Notes under the pieces: model-generated
Seen by the model: the letters and a program-made list of their open reading frames with translations, nothing else
What the model was told of the DNA's origin: nothing
The model's database searches: none
NCBI RefSeq assembly: GCF_000001735.4
Contig: NC_003070.9
Span: forward strand, 12,952,001-13,016,000
Origin: Arabidopsis thaliana
Lineage: Eukaryota > Streptophyta > Magnoliopsida > Brassicales > Brassicaceae
Length of the DNA stretch: 64,000 nucleotides
Direction: 5' to 3'
Program-made: the position numbers and the translations under genes
Shown here: positions 1 to 9,720 of the stretch, in pieces
How the letters are laid out: the number at the start of each line of letters is the position of its first letter
How positions within the stretch are numbered: position 1 is the stretch's first letter

Positions 1-41
1 TAAGTTTCTGTAGTTTCACTAACTTCTTCATTTTTTTGTAG

Positions 42-1132
42 AAAACTCACCACTGGGATCCCTTAATAATAGGGACAGTCCAGTATTACTTCAATGAGAT
101 CGTCAAGAGGCGCTTGAAGGACATAGTAAGCACTGCAAGGACAACTCGAGAGCAGCCTCCATGGATTGGAGAAACGCTGTGGGGAACAATGTGTGCTTAC
201 TGGGACAAAGAAGAAGCACAGAAAAGGAGTCGGACCTATTCCAAAGCTCGTCTCTCTGACCGTAACGGTATCGGTCCTCACGTCCACTACTCTGGGCCAA
301 AGTTTTATCAAGAAATCCAAGATGAATTGGTAAGTGTTTCTGTAGATTCTCATAAGTTAGAGTTTTACTGTCTGTTTTCTGTGTTCAATCCAATATAGTC
401 TGTTTTCTTGTGAGTATGTTGAGTTCTATAGTCTGTTGATATTGATTTGTGTTTGCAGGAAGAGAAGTTGGGAAGACCGGTCCATCTTGGTGAGGTGTTC
501 ATCCAAACACACACTAAGTCGGATGGCTCATTTGTTGATCAGAAGGCGGAGAAGATTGCTCAAACTTATGAGCAGAATGTGAGAGATAGGCTGTCAGCAC
601 TAGAGGCGGCTGCTTCTGCTGTCTCTGATGGCTCTTCACGACCTCCGGAGCTCACACTAGATGATTATACAGCCATCTTTCTCGAGGTCAGATGTTGTAG
701 TCTAATTCTGAGTCTTAGAGTCTAATTAATATTCAGTCACTAATTAGCTTCTTCTCTATTTCTTGCAGTCCACAGAAAGGGATTCAAGAGGCAATCCTTA
801 TGGACTTAGATGTCTAAAAGACACTCTAGGCAGTGCCAACCGCCAACTCTCCGGTTCCTCATCATCCTTTCAAGCCCTATAAGAACGGCTGCAGGAAGCT
901 CAAAGGAAAATAGAAGAGCAGGCTACATATAATGAGAAGAGAGATGCTGAGATTGCTGCCCCGAGAACCTGAGTCAGCCCGAGTCACAGCTGAGCAAAAG
1001 GACAAGCTCGAGCAATTGTCTTTAGTCGAGAAGTATCTCCGCCAAACCGATCCGCAGTTCTTGGACTTCATGGCCACTCACTCTTCCACACCCACAGAAC
1101 GTCTACCAAGTCCTCCACCTAATGATCCTTAG
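42..1132 (+). pseudogene. En/Spm-like transposase C-terminal exons, broken
   Basis: Four exon segments can be read: 42-329, 459-686, 769 to about 960, and about 960-1132. Introns are GT-AG (donor at 330, acceptor before 459, donor at 687, acceptor before 769). The protein resembles the plant Transposase_24 (Ptta/En/Spm) family: a basic segment with PPWIGE and LW..MCAYW, then a helical, charged C-terminus typical of CACTA proteins, ending in a Pro-rich tail. Two lesions are visible: an in-frame TAA at 880-882 and a frame change near 957-965 where the reading moves from one frame to the next. The N-terminal part is outside the window. The copy cannot encode a complete protein. Confidence 0.75.
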
Positions 1133-1324
1133 ATTATCTTTGCCCAAACACTACTTGAACTTATGTTTATTTGAATAAGTTGTTTGTGTAAGAAACAAGA
1201 TAATTGTATGTGTATTTGAACTTGATTTTCTATATATACAAGTATGTCTTTTCATCTTTTATAGAATTTCAAATAAAAAACAAGAACAAACCATAACTTT
1301 AAACAACAAATAAGAAACCCAACA

Positions 1325-1875
1325 TTCGATGACGAAATTTTTATTCAGTCAAAACCAGTAGTCACAAAATAGTCGTATTTAGGTAGCAACTTAGACGTAA
1401 AATAGTCGTAAAATAGTCACAACAGTTACCGATTATTATCCGACTAACCAACCTAGTCACAATATAATAGTCAAATAGACGTATAATAGTCGTAAATATT
1501 TATACGACTATTATATGACTAAGAGAATTATTTCCCTATATTGGTACAATTAGTCGTCCAATAGTCGTCAAATTGTCGTAAACATTTATACGACTATTAT
1601 ACGACTACTTGTTTCACACGCTCTGTACAAGATAATTAATCGTGCAATGGTCGTCAAATAGTCGCCAAACTTATAGGACTATACAACGACGATTTTGTAC
1701 TAATTGGGTTTTTGTCGTAATATAGTCGTCGATCAACGACTAATTCACGACTACCCTATTCAGCGACTATGTAATAATGACTACCGTCTTTAGTCGCCGA
1801 TTAGTCGTATTATCATTTTTTACGACTACTATGCGACTGCTGTGTAAGTCGTTTATCACCTGTTTTCTTGTGGTG
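1325..1875 (+). repeat. CACTA subterminal repeats and 3' terminus
   Basis: Dense direct and inverted copies of TAGTCGT / ACGACTA occur from about 1360 to 1850, for example around 1370, 1400, 1480, 1550, 1590 and 1790. They end in the terminal inverted repeat at 1861-1875. In this superfamily such short subterminal repeats are the transposase binding region. Confidence 0.8.
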
Positions 1876-4427
1876 TATGGCAATATAGTTGTAAAGACTT
1901 TAAAAGAGATCGTATATATAGACGTAACCGTGGGGGTTAAGTTTTAACAGCAGTTAGAGCTTTCGTTAACAAGCTTAACAGCTGTTAACTCATTGATCCG
2001 ATTTAACCAATTTTTTAAAAACGAAAATGCCACACAAAAATTAAACGAAGTATTTTTGTTCAAAATTTAAAACTAGAGTTATTAAACTACCAAATAAAAT
2101 TTAGTTGGCGGTTTTTTCGGGGTTTTTTTCCCAAACTTAAGTACTTAACATTGAATATGTTTTTCTTTTAATGTCTGTGACTTCATATCATTGATCTATA
2201 TATTCGAAGATGCATGGTAAATTTGCAAAAACTTAAGACTTACAAGATTTTTTTCCAGAAAACCCTTATTAGTCTTATAAACGCTCTACCTAATCTTATA
2301 AGGGCACAATTGTGCTAGTTTAATTAAAGTGGTAAGCTTATTACATAAAAAAAAAATGACACAAAGGAAGTTTATAATACATACTCACTAGACTGCAATC
2401 AATCTAAAAGCTGCCTACACACTTCATCATCACTTTGATTGATTGATTCATATGTGGTGTGTTTCTCTCTTCATTTAATTATTCTATGTCTATGGACTTC
2501 AGTGCAAATAATTTGGTATCTCTCTCATTCAAGTTAACCAATATTTAAACGCATTTAGAAAACAACTTTAAATTTATAAATAATTATATGGTTTGTTTGC
2601 TAACCAGTGGTGGAGGTACATGGAGAGGACGGGGTCATTTTACCCCCATAAATTTTAAATTTTATTTTGTTTCAAGCTTATTTAATTAGTAATTGAATTA
2701 TTTGGACAAATACAATGCATATGCACCTAAAGAAGCTCTAAATGAATGAAAATGCATGAAAGCTGAAGCAAACCAACATATGAATATTAACAACTTCCAC
2801 GTTCCACCATGCAAAATTTTCTAGCACTTACTCTCTTTTCATTTCTCCAATACCTCTGCGACTAGTTCGTTTCACCTTGTATTAATTTTCCGTCAGCTAC
2901 TTTTGTGAGGGGCACTCTTGATCGTCTTAGACTTTTAGCACTTAGTCCCTTTTCTTTTTCGTTCGATTATACTAACTTGCTTTCCTTGACAACATCACTC
3001 GAGTAGACTTTTGACGCTTCCATATGAAGTAGAAAACGTCTGTAAACATCACTCGAGTAGAAATTTGACGCTTAATTCTTTAAACGTCCGTAGTGTGCTG
3101 ATTTATGTCGTGTTTTCTTTTCGGTCTTAAGTTTCTAAAGCAATCACTGAAAGCATCTACTCAGTCTTTGTTTCAGCCTCAATAAAAATGGATACATGCC
3201 TTAATTATATAAAGAATTAAACATAATTGATAGCTTTAACAAAGAAAAAAAAAAAAACAATAAACATAATTGATAATATAGAAGTTTATTTAGTTAAATG
3301 ATGATTGTAACTTTACTAACTGCATAATTTAGAGTATTCCAGAATATAATATTTTATAACATTTCTATGAATAAAATCTATATAAGATGGTCTTTTATAC
3401 TATGATTCATTTGTTTTTTTGGTTTGGTATTAGTTCAATTGTTTGTTTGATAAATAAACCTTTGCTGTGTTGGGACCGTATGCTGCGTTAGAACCGTTTT
3501 TTAGAACGTATGCTGTGTTCTTTTCAGTATTCTAGTGCTCAAAATCAGAACGAGTTAATGTGACTAGTTGAGAACCGGCTTAACTTTTCGGCTTTTGTTA
3601 GGGAGATTTAGTAATTAAATATACTAACTTATTCACTAGCCAATCTGATTTTAAAAAATTAAAAGTACATAGAAATAAAGATTGAAAATAGACGACTAGT
3701 GATGGAATCAGAATATAAAGATAAGCAGAGTCGAGAATCGAGATGATAATCTCTGCTGATATCTTCAAACATCCATTCTGTAGTGTTGAATTATTTTCAA
3801 CCATAAGTTTTTTGTTGCACTGATATAAAGGAGTGGGTCATTAGCCTTCACAGTGGAAGTCCTATCCTTTATATGAAAAATGCGAAACATTTTTAGAAAC
3901 AAGCGTTAAGTTTATAAATAAACTACATGGCTTGCTACTTTGCTTTGCTAACGTGTTGCAAAAGTGGAATCCAAAATGGACGAAAATATCTCTCCGCCAA
4001 ATGTCATTAAGAATTACAATGTTACCTTTTGATGTTCTGAACCAATTTAAACAATATATGTATTAGATGATTAAGCAAAAAAAAAAAAAAAACTATACTT
4101 AGGGAGATAAATATATTAGGTGATTTAGCAAACAAAAAAAAAACTAAACACAAGGAGATAAAAAAACATGGTATCGTTGCATTATAATATGGTTTTTCAA
4201 CCAACAAACACACCATACATATATGAGAAACTCATAAGCAACTTAAAATGTTATACAACTTCCAACTTAAGGCATGATGTATTATACATCATGTATAGCA
4301 CACTTGCATACCTCTCTTCTAAATCGCAAGAGATCACATTATTGAGAAAGACATATAAAACACAAGAAGAGTCCTTACACGTACGCATACAATAACTCTC
4401 CCACACATAAGCCAGGGAGAAAAGTCC
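1876..4427. other. Intergenic, no gene seen
   Basis: AT-rich sequence with short ORFs only. Apart from the dispersed repeat at 2132-2557 it contains a small imperfect duplication near 2991-3072, in which a 30-bp stretch containing ATCACTCGAGTAGA and TTGACGCTT occurs twice. No coding similarity was recognised. Confidence 0.6.
2132..2557 (+). repeat. Dispersed 430-bp repeat, copy 1
   Basis: About 426 bp that recurs, same orientation and near-identical, at 10970-11401. Both copies start at AAACTTAAGT and end at AAACGCATTTA, with a few small indels. Neither copy shows terminal inverted repeats or an obvious target duplication, so it may be a segmental duplication or a fragment of a larger repeat family. 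Confidence 0.85.
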
Positions 4428-5024
4428 CTAACCCTCAGACAATAGGTATTGGTCAATCTCGTTAACACATTCGACGAAGAACTGAAGGAGCCTCTCTAGG
4501 TGAGCCACCTTCTCATCAATTCTCTCATACTTCAAGTTCCACTTCACCACACTTCCAGACCCTCCTTGCTTAGGGCTTACTTTCATCGTTTTCGAGAAAA
4601 TATTGTACTCTTCCTTCAGAGGTCCCTCTAACACCCTCCACTGGATCATATTCATCTTCATATCAATCGCCTCAATCATATCCTTTGACACTTTTGGCTC
4701 TCCATCTACACCAGAAAAGTTTACAAATCAAATATATCATGTTTTTTTTTCTTTCCCGTGAAATCCAGTTGTCTAGTATATATACCATAGTTGAAGGGTT
4801 AATCTTCTTGCATAAAGTACATATATAAAAATAATACTTTCATTACCAACAGTTAATTTCCACAAGAGTATGCTTCCAACTTCGCCCCACTCGCCTTCGA
4901 GCAGATCACATCCCTGTACATAGCGAGTGGCTTTGGAGGCATGTTGTGATCTTCTAGAGAACATGAAAAACTTATCAGCCGTAGATTTGATTTCCACATC
5001 TACTTCAACCTCTGCCTCTACCAT
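4428..5024 (-). CDS. MLP168: MLP-like protein (major latex protein / Bet v 1 family)
   Basis: Two exons, 5024-4847 and 4705-4428, joined by a GT-AG intron of about 140 bp, give 151 residues, the normal length for this family. The protein starts MVEAEVEVDVEIKS, has the glycine-containing loop region GCDLLEGEWGEVGSI (about residues 38-52) and the C-terminal helix with HLERLLQFFVECVNEIDQYL. These are features of the MLP branch of the START/Bet v 1 fold, cytosolic proteins with a hydrophobic ligand cavity. Ligand and function are not shown by the sequence. The intron position in the middle of the chain is typical. The symbol is assigned from sequence memory plus gene order with the ATL, LON and PHO1 genes; it could be a close tandem paralogue. 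Both splice sites and the frame are intact. Confidence 0.9.
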
Positions 5025-5670
5025 TTTTTACTCTTAAGTCACCTAGAGATAGAGTTAAGGGAATTGTTATGAGAATGAGTGAGTCCCTTTAAGTTCATGG
5101 CTACTATTATATAGAGAATTGAATGAAGGAAATAAATTACTAGTGTTTTTATTTAATTTTGAGAGTGATTGTTCACTACTTCTTAATTACTTTGTTCATC
5201 GCATCATTAATGATTCAACTACTTTATTGTCGATCAAAGATATTTAATTGCTTTCTTTACCTAATCAAGTACATGCTAGACATTCTCCTTCCTTTTGAAT
5301 TTTGTAGTGGATCATGTTTTCTTTATTAAATTTATAAGCAATTTTGCGAGCTGAAGCTACGACAAATATTGAAAATCACGTCATATAATTATTTTTTGAT
5401 AAGAGTATTTTATTGAAATTGCATGAAGAGAATGAATAAAGAATAGAGCCTGAGGTACATAAGCCCTTTTGCCTTGGGTATGAACTAAACCAATTAATGA
5501 GAAACCAAAAAATGACGGAAAAGAGAGAGTCCAACTGATGATGAGGAGCTCGAGTCAGCGAAGTAGTCATCGAAGTAGTACTCGAAGTAGTACAAGAAGT
5601 AGTACAAGAAGTGATTCAAGAAGATGAGATGCAAAACTGATGATGAGGAGGTCAAGTACTTGGATTTAGG
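5025..5670. other. MLP upstream region and short tandem repeat
   Basis: Upstream (promoter-side) DNA of the MLP gene. At about 5555-5625 there is a short degenerate tandem repeat of roughly 15 bp based on CGAAGTAGTACAAGAAGTAG. No gene is recognised. The 3' part may be the tail of a decayed copia internal region leading into the LTR-like sequence that follows. Confidence 0.45.
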
Positions 5671-5925
5671 AGCGTGTGTTAAGTCAAAAAAGAAGAAAAT
5701 TATCTTTATTTGAAGACAAAAAGAATCATATAAGCAAAATGGAAGTTTGCTTAAAGAGAAAAGAAAATTGGTAAAAAGGAAAATCTTTTTTTTTTTTATG
5801 GAATTTGGAAATATGTCTTATGTGTGATTGGAGAAACTTGACGTGCAAGTTTCTGTTTGTTATATAAGGGGGTCGTGACCTTATAAGAATGGGGATTTGT
5901 TATAGTAACAATCCCAAAGAGATTT

Positions 5926-6264
5926 TGTAACGCACCGATTGTCCTTACCAGTGGGCTCCACATCCTCTCTCAGGGCCATCACCCCTGTCCGACGGTCGGT
6001 GCGCTATGTCCGGGAGGTAAAGACTTGTTACCAACCCTACAAATCACCAAATTATCTTTTTCCATGCTTTGTCCTGTTCCGACAATCACTTTCCGGAAGG
6101 TCATCCATCCTAAAACTACTCCAGCTCAAGCACGCTTAACTATGGAGTTCTCTCAGGACCTCTGACCAAAAGATAAGTGCACTTTGGTGACATAGGTGGC
6201 CAAATCAAAATTCTTTTAAATATCTCCGCATGCACCACCATATTTCTGAAACCGGGGTGTTACA
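5926..6264 (-). mobile_element. Solo LTR of Cassandra-type TRIM
   Basis: A 339-bp sequence bounded by TGTAAC and GTTACA (TG...CA on either strand) and flanked by a perfect 5-bp target duplication GATTT (5921-5925 and 6265-6269). On the minus strand it begins TGTAACACCCCGG and contains a 5S rRNA-like segment. Cassandra TRIM retrotransposons are known for LTRs with a 5S-derived RNA polymerase III promoter. Only one LTR is present, so the element has recombined to a solo LTR. Confidence 0.88.
6092..6160 (-). promoter_or_regulatory. 5S rRNA-like internal Pol III promoter in the LTR
   Basis: Reading the minus strand: GAGAACTCCATAGTTAAGCG, then TGCTTGAGCTGGAGTAG and GGATGGATGACCT. These match the plant 5S rRNA order A box (AGTTAAGCGTGC), intermediate element and C box (GGATGGGTGACCT) with few changes. 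The rest of a 5S gene is not present, so this is a retrotransposon promoter and not a 5S gene. Confidence 0.85.
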
Positions 6265-6687
6265 GATTTGATGTGAGAGATTGGATGTGATCTTGTCGAC
6301 GTAGTTTTGCGGTTTGGTGCTTGTATGGTCAAGCTTATTTGTGTGTTGGTGTTGACATACGTGTTAGGGAATTTTGGTGATTCTTGTATGGTGGTCGTTT
6401 AAGAAACTTTGCAGAATTGAAATCTAAACTCAGGAGGAGTTTAGTTCAGGGTTAGGTTATCATGATTTAATATAGGCTCAAGGGAGTTTTGTTAGGGTAG
6501 AGATTTATTCTTAAGATTTTATGTTAATAGAACGAAGCGGTAAATCAAAAGGATTGTTCTTGGTTTACACGTTTGCCAATAGGTTGTATTTGCTTTCTTG
6601 TTCTAGTGAAATCAAAATCTAGACGTGGTCCCGAAAAGTAGGAAAAAATCAAAAATCAATAACAAATTTTGTGTCTTGTTTATTTTC

Positions 6688-6793
6688 TGCAATTTATATT
6701 AGCTCATCCACACTTACATATTTGACGTGTTAGGTCTTTTTGCAATTTATATTAGCTCATCCACACTTACATATTAGACGTGTTTGGTCTTTT
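6688..6793. repeat. Two-copy tandem duplication, 53-bp unit
   Basis: The unit starting TGCAATTTATATTAGCTCAT occurs at 6688-6740 and again at 6741-6793 with only a few substitutions, indicating a recent local duplication. The flanks from 6794 to about 7260 hold no recognised gene. Confidence 0.85.
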
Positions 6794-7274
6794 TGTCAAG
6801 GATTTAAACACTTGTTTCTCTTTTTCGATATAACAGTGATGCCAGTGATTGTCCTCTCTAATCTCTTTCTTCTGCCCTGAACCACAACAAAGGCAAGGTG
6901 AAATCATAAACTAGGGCATGTAAACTTGGGAGATATTTTTTCCTAATTTTGTAGGCCTTTCACATGAGATTATTTGTATTATAGGTATTTTTTTAATAAT
7001 AGCAATAAATTATAAATATCACATGTGCACGACAGGAGTCCTAACAATAAGTAAGCGGGTAATTACGTTCACTTTTATAGAACACCAAACCGATATTGAT
7101 ATTGAAACAAAACTTTTTTCTTTAACTAAACGAGAAGAAAAAAAAAAAAAAAAAATACGAGAATGAGAAATCGATATTGCTCAAGAGTTTTCTTTTATTT
7201 GTTGGAGAAACACGCATAAAGGGTAGCGCGAGAGAGTCATATAGGTAAACATATTTTTTCACCCTCCAACTTGA

Positions 7275-9720
7275 TTAGGCTGAGACACTACTTCGAGTTC
7301 TGAAGTAGATGCAGATTCTGTCTTCTGGATATCCACTGGCACCAAACGCTTCAGTCACATTTACAGCAAACTTGGCATGCTTCACAGGGATTTTGGTTTT
7401 AAAAAGAGTTAATTAAGTACTAACGATATATATTAAAAAAAAATAATATCCAAAAACTTTACGTAAGAATACTTACCGGATTATGTATATACCAAGGAAA
7501 TTTAAGAAGAGTGAAACTGTCACACCCGTCTCCCTCAACATTGAGACGGCGTGCTTTCACCTTATTTATATCTTTTTTATTTATATCTTTCGTCTATTTC
7601 ACTTTCTTAATTCAAATACAAAATTGTCTTACAAATAATTTTAAATCACTGAAAACTATTTAATAAATCGTATAAGAAAATAACAATATTAGAAAATAAA
7701 TCTGAGGTTTCCAAAATACACCATAAGCAAGACGGACTTGAGCGACTACACACAATTCTCAATGTGACCTGGGAAAAAGGGAAAAGAAAGGGGTGAGTAA
7801 AGAATTACTCAGTGAGAGGATCCTTTCCGCCCACTGGAAATACGATACACGATTCTACCTTTAAACCACAATCAACAATCACCTAGAAAATAGACACAAC
7901 ACTCATATAGTCTGCATCACTATGCAAACCTATAACACACAACTCATTCTTGCTTAAGCAAGATCTCCACATCATAACCAGGTCCGATCATCTCCCTGAC
8001 CTTTGAACCTATCTAGTTCCACTGGACTCGTCAGTCTTTTATTGAGCTACAAAGAACCCGTCAATTCAATGTAGACCATTTTCCACTGTTCCACTTTTCA
8101 TTGTGATTCTACTTTCTCATATAACTCATATAATTTACTTGTTATCACAAGTACAATAATTCAATCATCTTATATTACTATAACACGCATCATATCATCA
8201 ATCTTAAATAATAATTCATTATTACTAAGCAAACAGATTTATTCCAATGCAATGAATCATGAAGCATAAAAATAGAAACATGTAATCGAATCTCCGCAGA
8301 TCACACCCTCACTGAATTTGGGATAAAAAAAAAAGGTTGGAAACTCCTTGACAAGAAACTTGCAGCACAAGAAAACAGCACAAAGACAAATTAGGGTTTC
8401 TGCAGTTTTCACAAAACAGCTGATTCTTGCTCAACAAGCAATCGACATGGCAGCTAGGGTATACCTTTCCTAGTGACGACAAAAAGTTCCGTGTCTTCCC
8501 TAACACTTCCTCTACCGGTATCCACCGTCGCTTGGTCTAATTATGCTCCGGGGTGACCAGAAACGCCTCCTAAAAACCTTAAGATGAAACTGCAATGTTC
8601 CTGACACTTAGTATTTTTCTGGGTTCAGGGAAACTGTGATTTTTCACTAACTTGTAAGTCATTTTGCGAATGGATCTTACCTTGGATCGTGAAAACGAAA
8701 TTTGCTACTTTTTTCTCTCCTCAAGATCTTTCCAACGACACCAAACTCACGATCTGATTCTTTCAGATCCGTCGGGAAATAGATCTTTAAAACCTCTACC
8801 TGAAACTGCAAAGTTTCAGATACTTTGAAAAATATGGTTCTGAAAACTGTGACTAATCACCAATTTTAAACGCGATTTCCCGATCGATCTTACCTCCGAT
8901 TTTAGATCCGAAAACTATTCTGAAAACTTGGGAACGAGATCTACGCAGAACCGTTGAGAACTCGCCCAAAATCCTTCAGACGTGACGGGAAACGGATCAC
9001 CAATTCCACCACTTGAACTGTTTTCTTCTTTCACATATTTACACAAAAACCCAATAATTGAAGTTATGATCCATGAATCCACTTGCTAAGTGAAACAATT
9101 TCAGTAGTATAGTTCATAACCATGATAGGTTTTCCTTACCTAACAATCCGGTGATGAACGACGACGAAACCAACCACGTATAACAATCACGACCACAACG
9201 TGACGTCAACTCCGATGTCACAACGATGATGATAATGATGGCTGAGATTGAGATGAGAGATAAAGAAGAGATGGTGATGAAGAAGATGTAAATGGCTGCT
9301 GCTTGGTTGATGAGGAAGACTATATATACACATGTATGTATTAGGTTTTTGTTTCTAGTGGAATTGGGCCTTTGTCGGGCCTAAGTGAGGTTTGGGTCTC
9401 ACAGAAACTAAAGTTGGTGCAAGGATCAATACGCGGCTCATTTGGGATGGGGTACTTTCCTATAAAGTGTATACCTCTGCATCAAATTTAAAGCCTAAGG
9501 CTATATATGTTGCTCTGATGGGTTCGGTTGTACGCATAATCAAGAAATTAAAAACAAAAGTTGAAACTTGGGACAAAGAACATTATCAGTATTACGTACC
9601 TTCATCACTTGCCCTACCGAAATTTATAAGGGAATTCATATTGTCCTCCACACGAGTGATGTTGTCGAAATCATACCCAATACCTACAACACCCGCCGAA
9701 ATGAAGTTTAAGTCATGGCA
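7275..9720 (-). pseudogene. Broken multi-exon host gene of unknown family
   Basis: Three exon-like segments read on the minus strand: about 9720-9600 (contains NFISAGVVGIGYDFDNITRV), a donor at 9599, then 9476-9404 continuing at 7517-7477 across the LTR insertion (contains GKYPIPNEPRIDPC and FTLLKFPWYIHNP, with a donor GTAAGT after 7477), and about 7400-7275 (contains KIPVKHAKFAVNVTEAFGAS, stop at 7275-7277). The middle exon has a one-base frame change near 9470-9460, and a solo LTR sits inside it. The last exon lacks a clear acceptor. I do not recognise the family. The conserved-looking coding text and correct donor sites suggest a once functional gene. Confidence 0.55.
7518..9403 (-). mobile_element. 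1886-bp solo LTR (probably Ty3/gypsy)
   Basis: The element begins TGTCACACCCG and ends GGGTCTCACA (TG...CA), flanked by a perfect 5-bp duplication GAAAC (7513-7517 and 9404-9408). On the minus strand it starts TGTGAGACCC and has a TATA-like TATATATAG about 80 bp in, so transcription would run leftwards. Removing the element and one GAAAC restores the exon of the host pseudogene. No internal retroviral genes are present, hence a solo LTR. Its length and TGTGAGACCC start suggest a gypsy family, which I cannot name. Confidence 0.85.

Larger units (their letters stand above)
1..1875 (+). mobile_element. CACTA (En/Spm) transposon, 3' portion
   Basis: The right-hand part of a class II CACTA element whose 5' end lies outside the window. 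It contains the last exons of a plant En/Spm-type transposase, then about 550 bp rich in the motif CGACTA/TAGTCG, and ends at TGTTTTCTTGTGGTG (1861-1875). The reverse complement of that end, CACCACAAGAAAACA, is one base from the usual CACTACAAGAAAA terminus. Subterminal repeats plus a CACTA-like terminus are the family signature. The 5' terminus and the 3-bp target duplication cannot be checked here. Confidence 0.8.
5671..6690 (+). mobile_element. Probable copia LTR, split by a Cassandra LTR
   Basis: A purine-rich GGATTTAGGAGCG is followed by TGTGTTAAGTC, like the polypurine tract and LTR start of plant copia elements. A TATA-like TATATAAGGG lies near 5861 and the right-hand end near 6690 is a T-rich GTGTCTTG-type sequence common at the end of such LTRs. 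The 339-bp Cassandra-type LTR at 5926-6264 is inserted inside. No reverse transcriptase remains and the boundaries are approximate. Confidence 0.4.

Noticed and set aside
5939..6139. 66-codon ORF within the Cassandra LTR
   Set aside because: No protein similarity; Cassandra LTRs are non-coding.
6092..6160. A 5S rRNA gene
   Set aside because: Only the promoter-bearing half matches 5S, and it lies inside an LTR with TG...CA ends and a target duplication.
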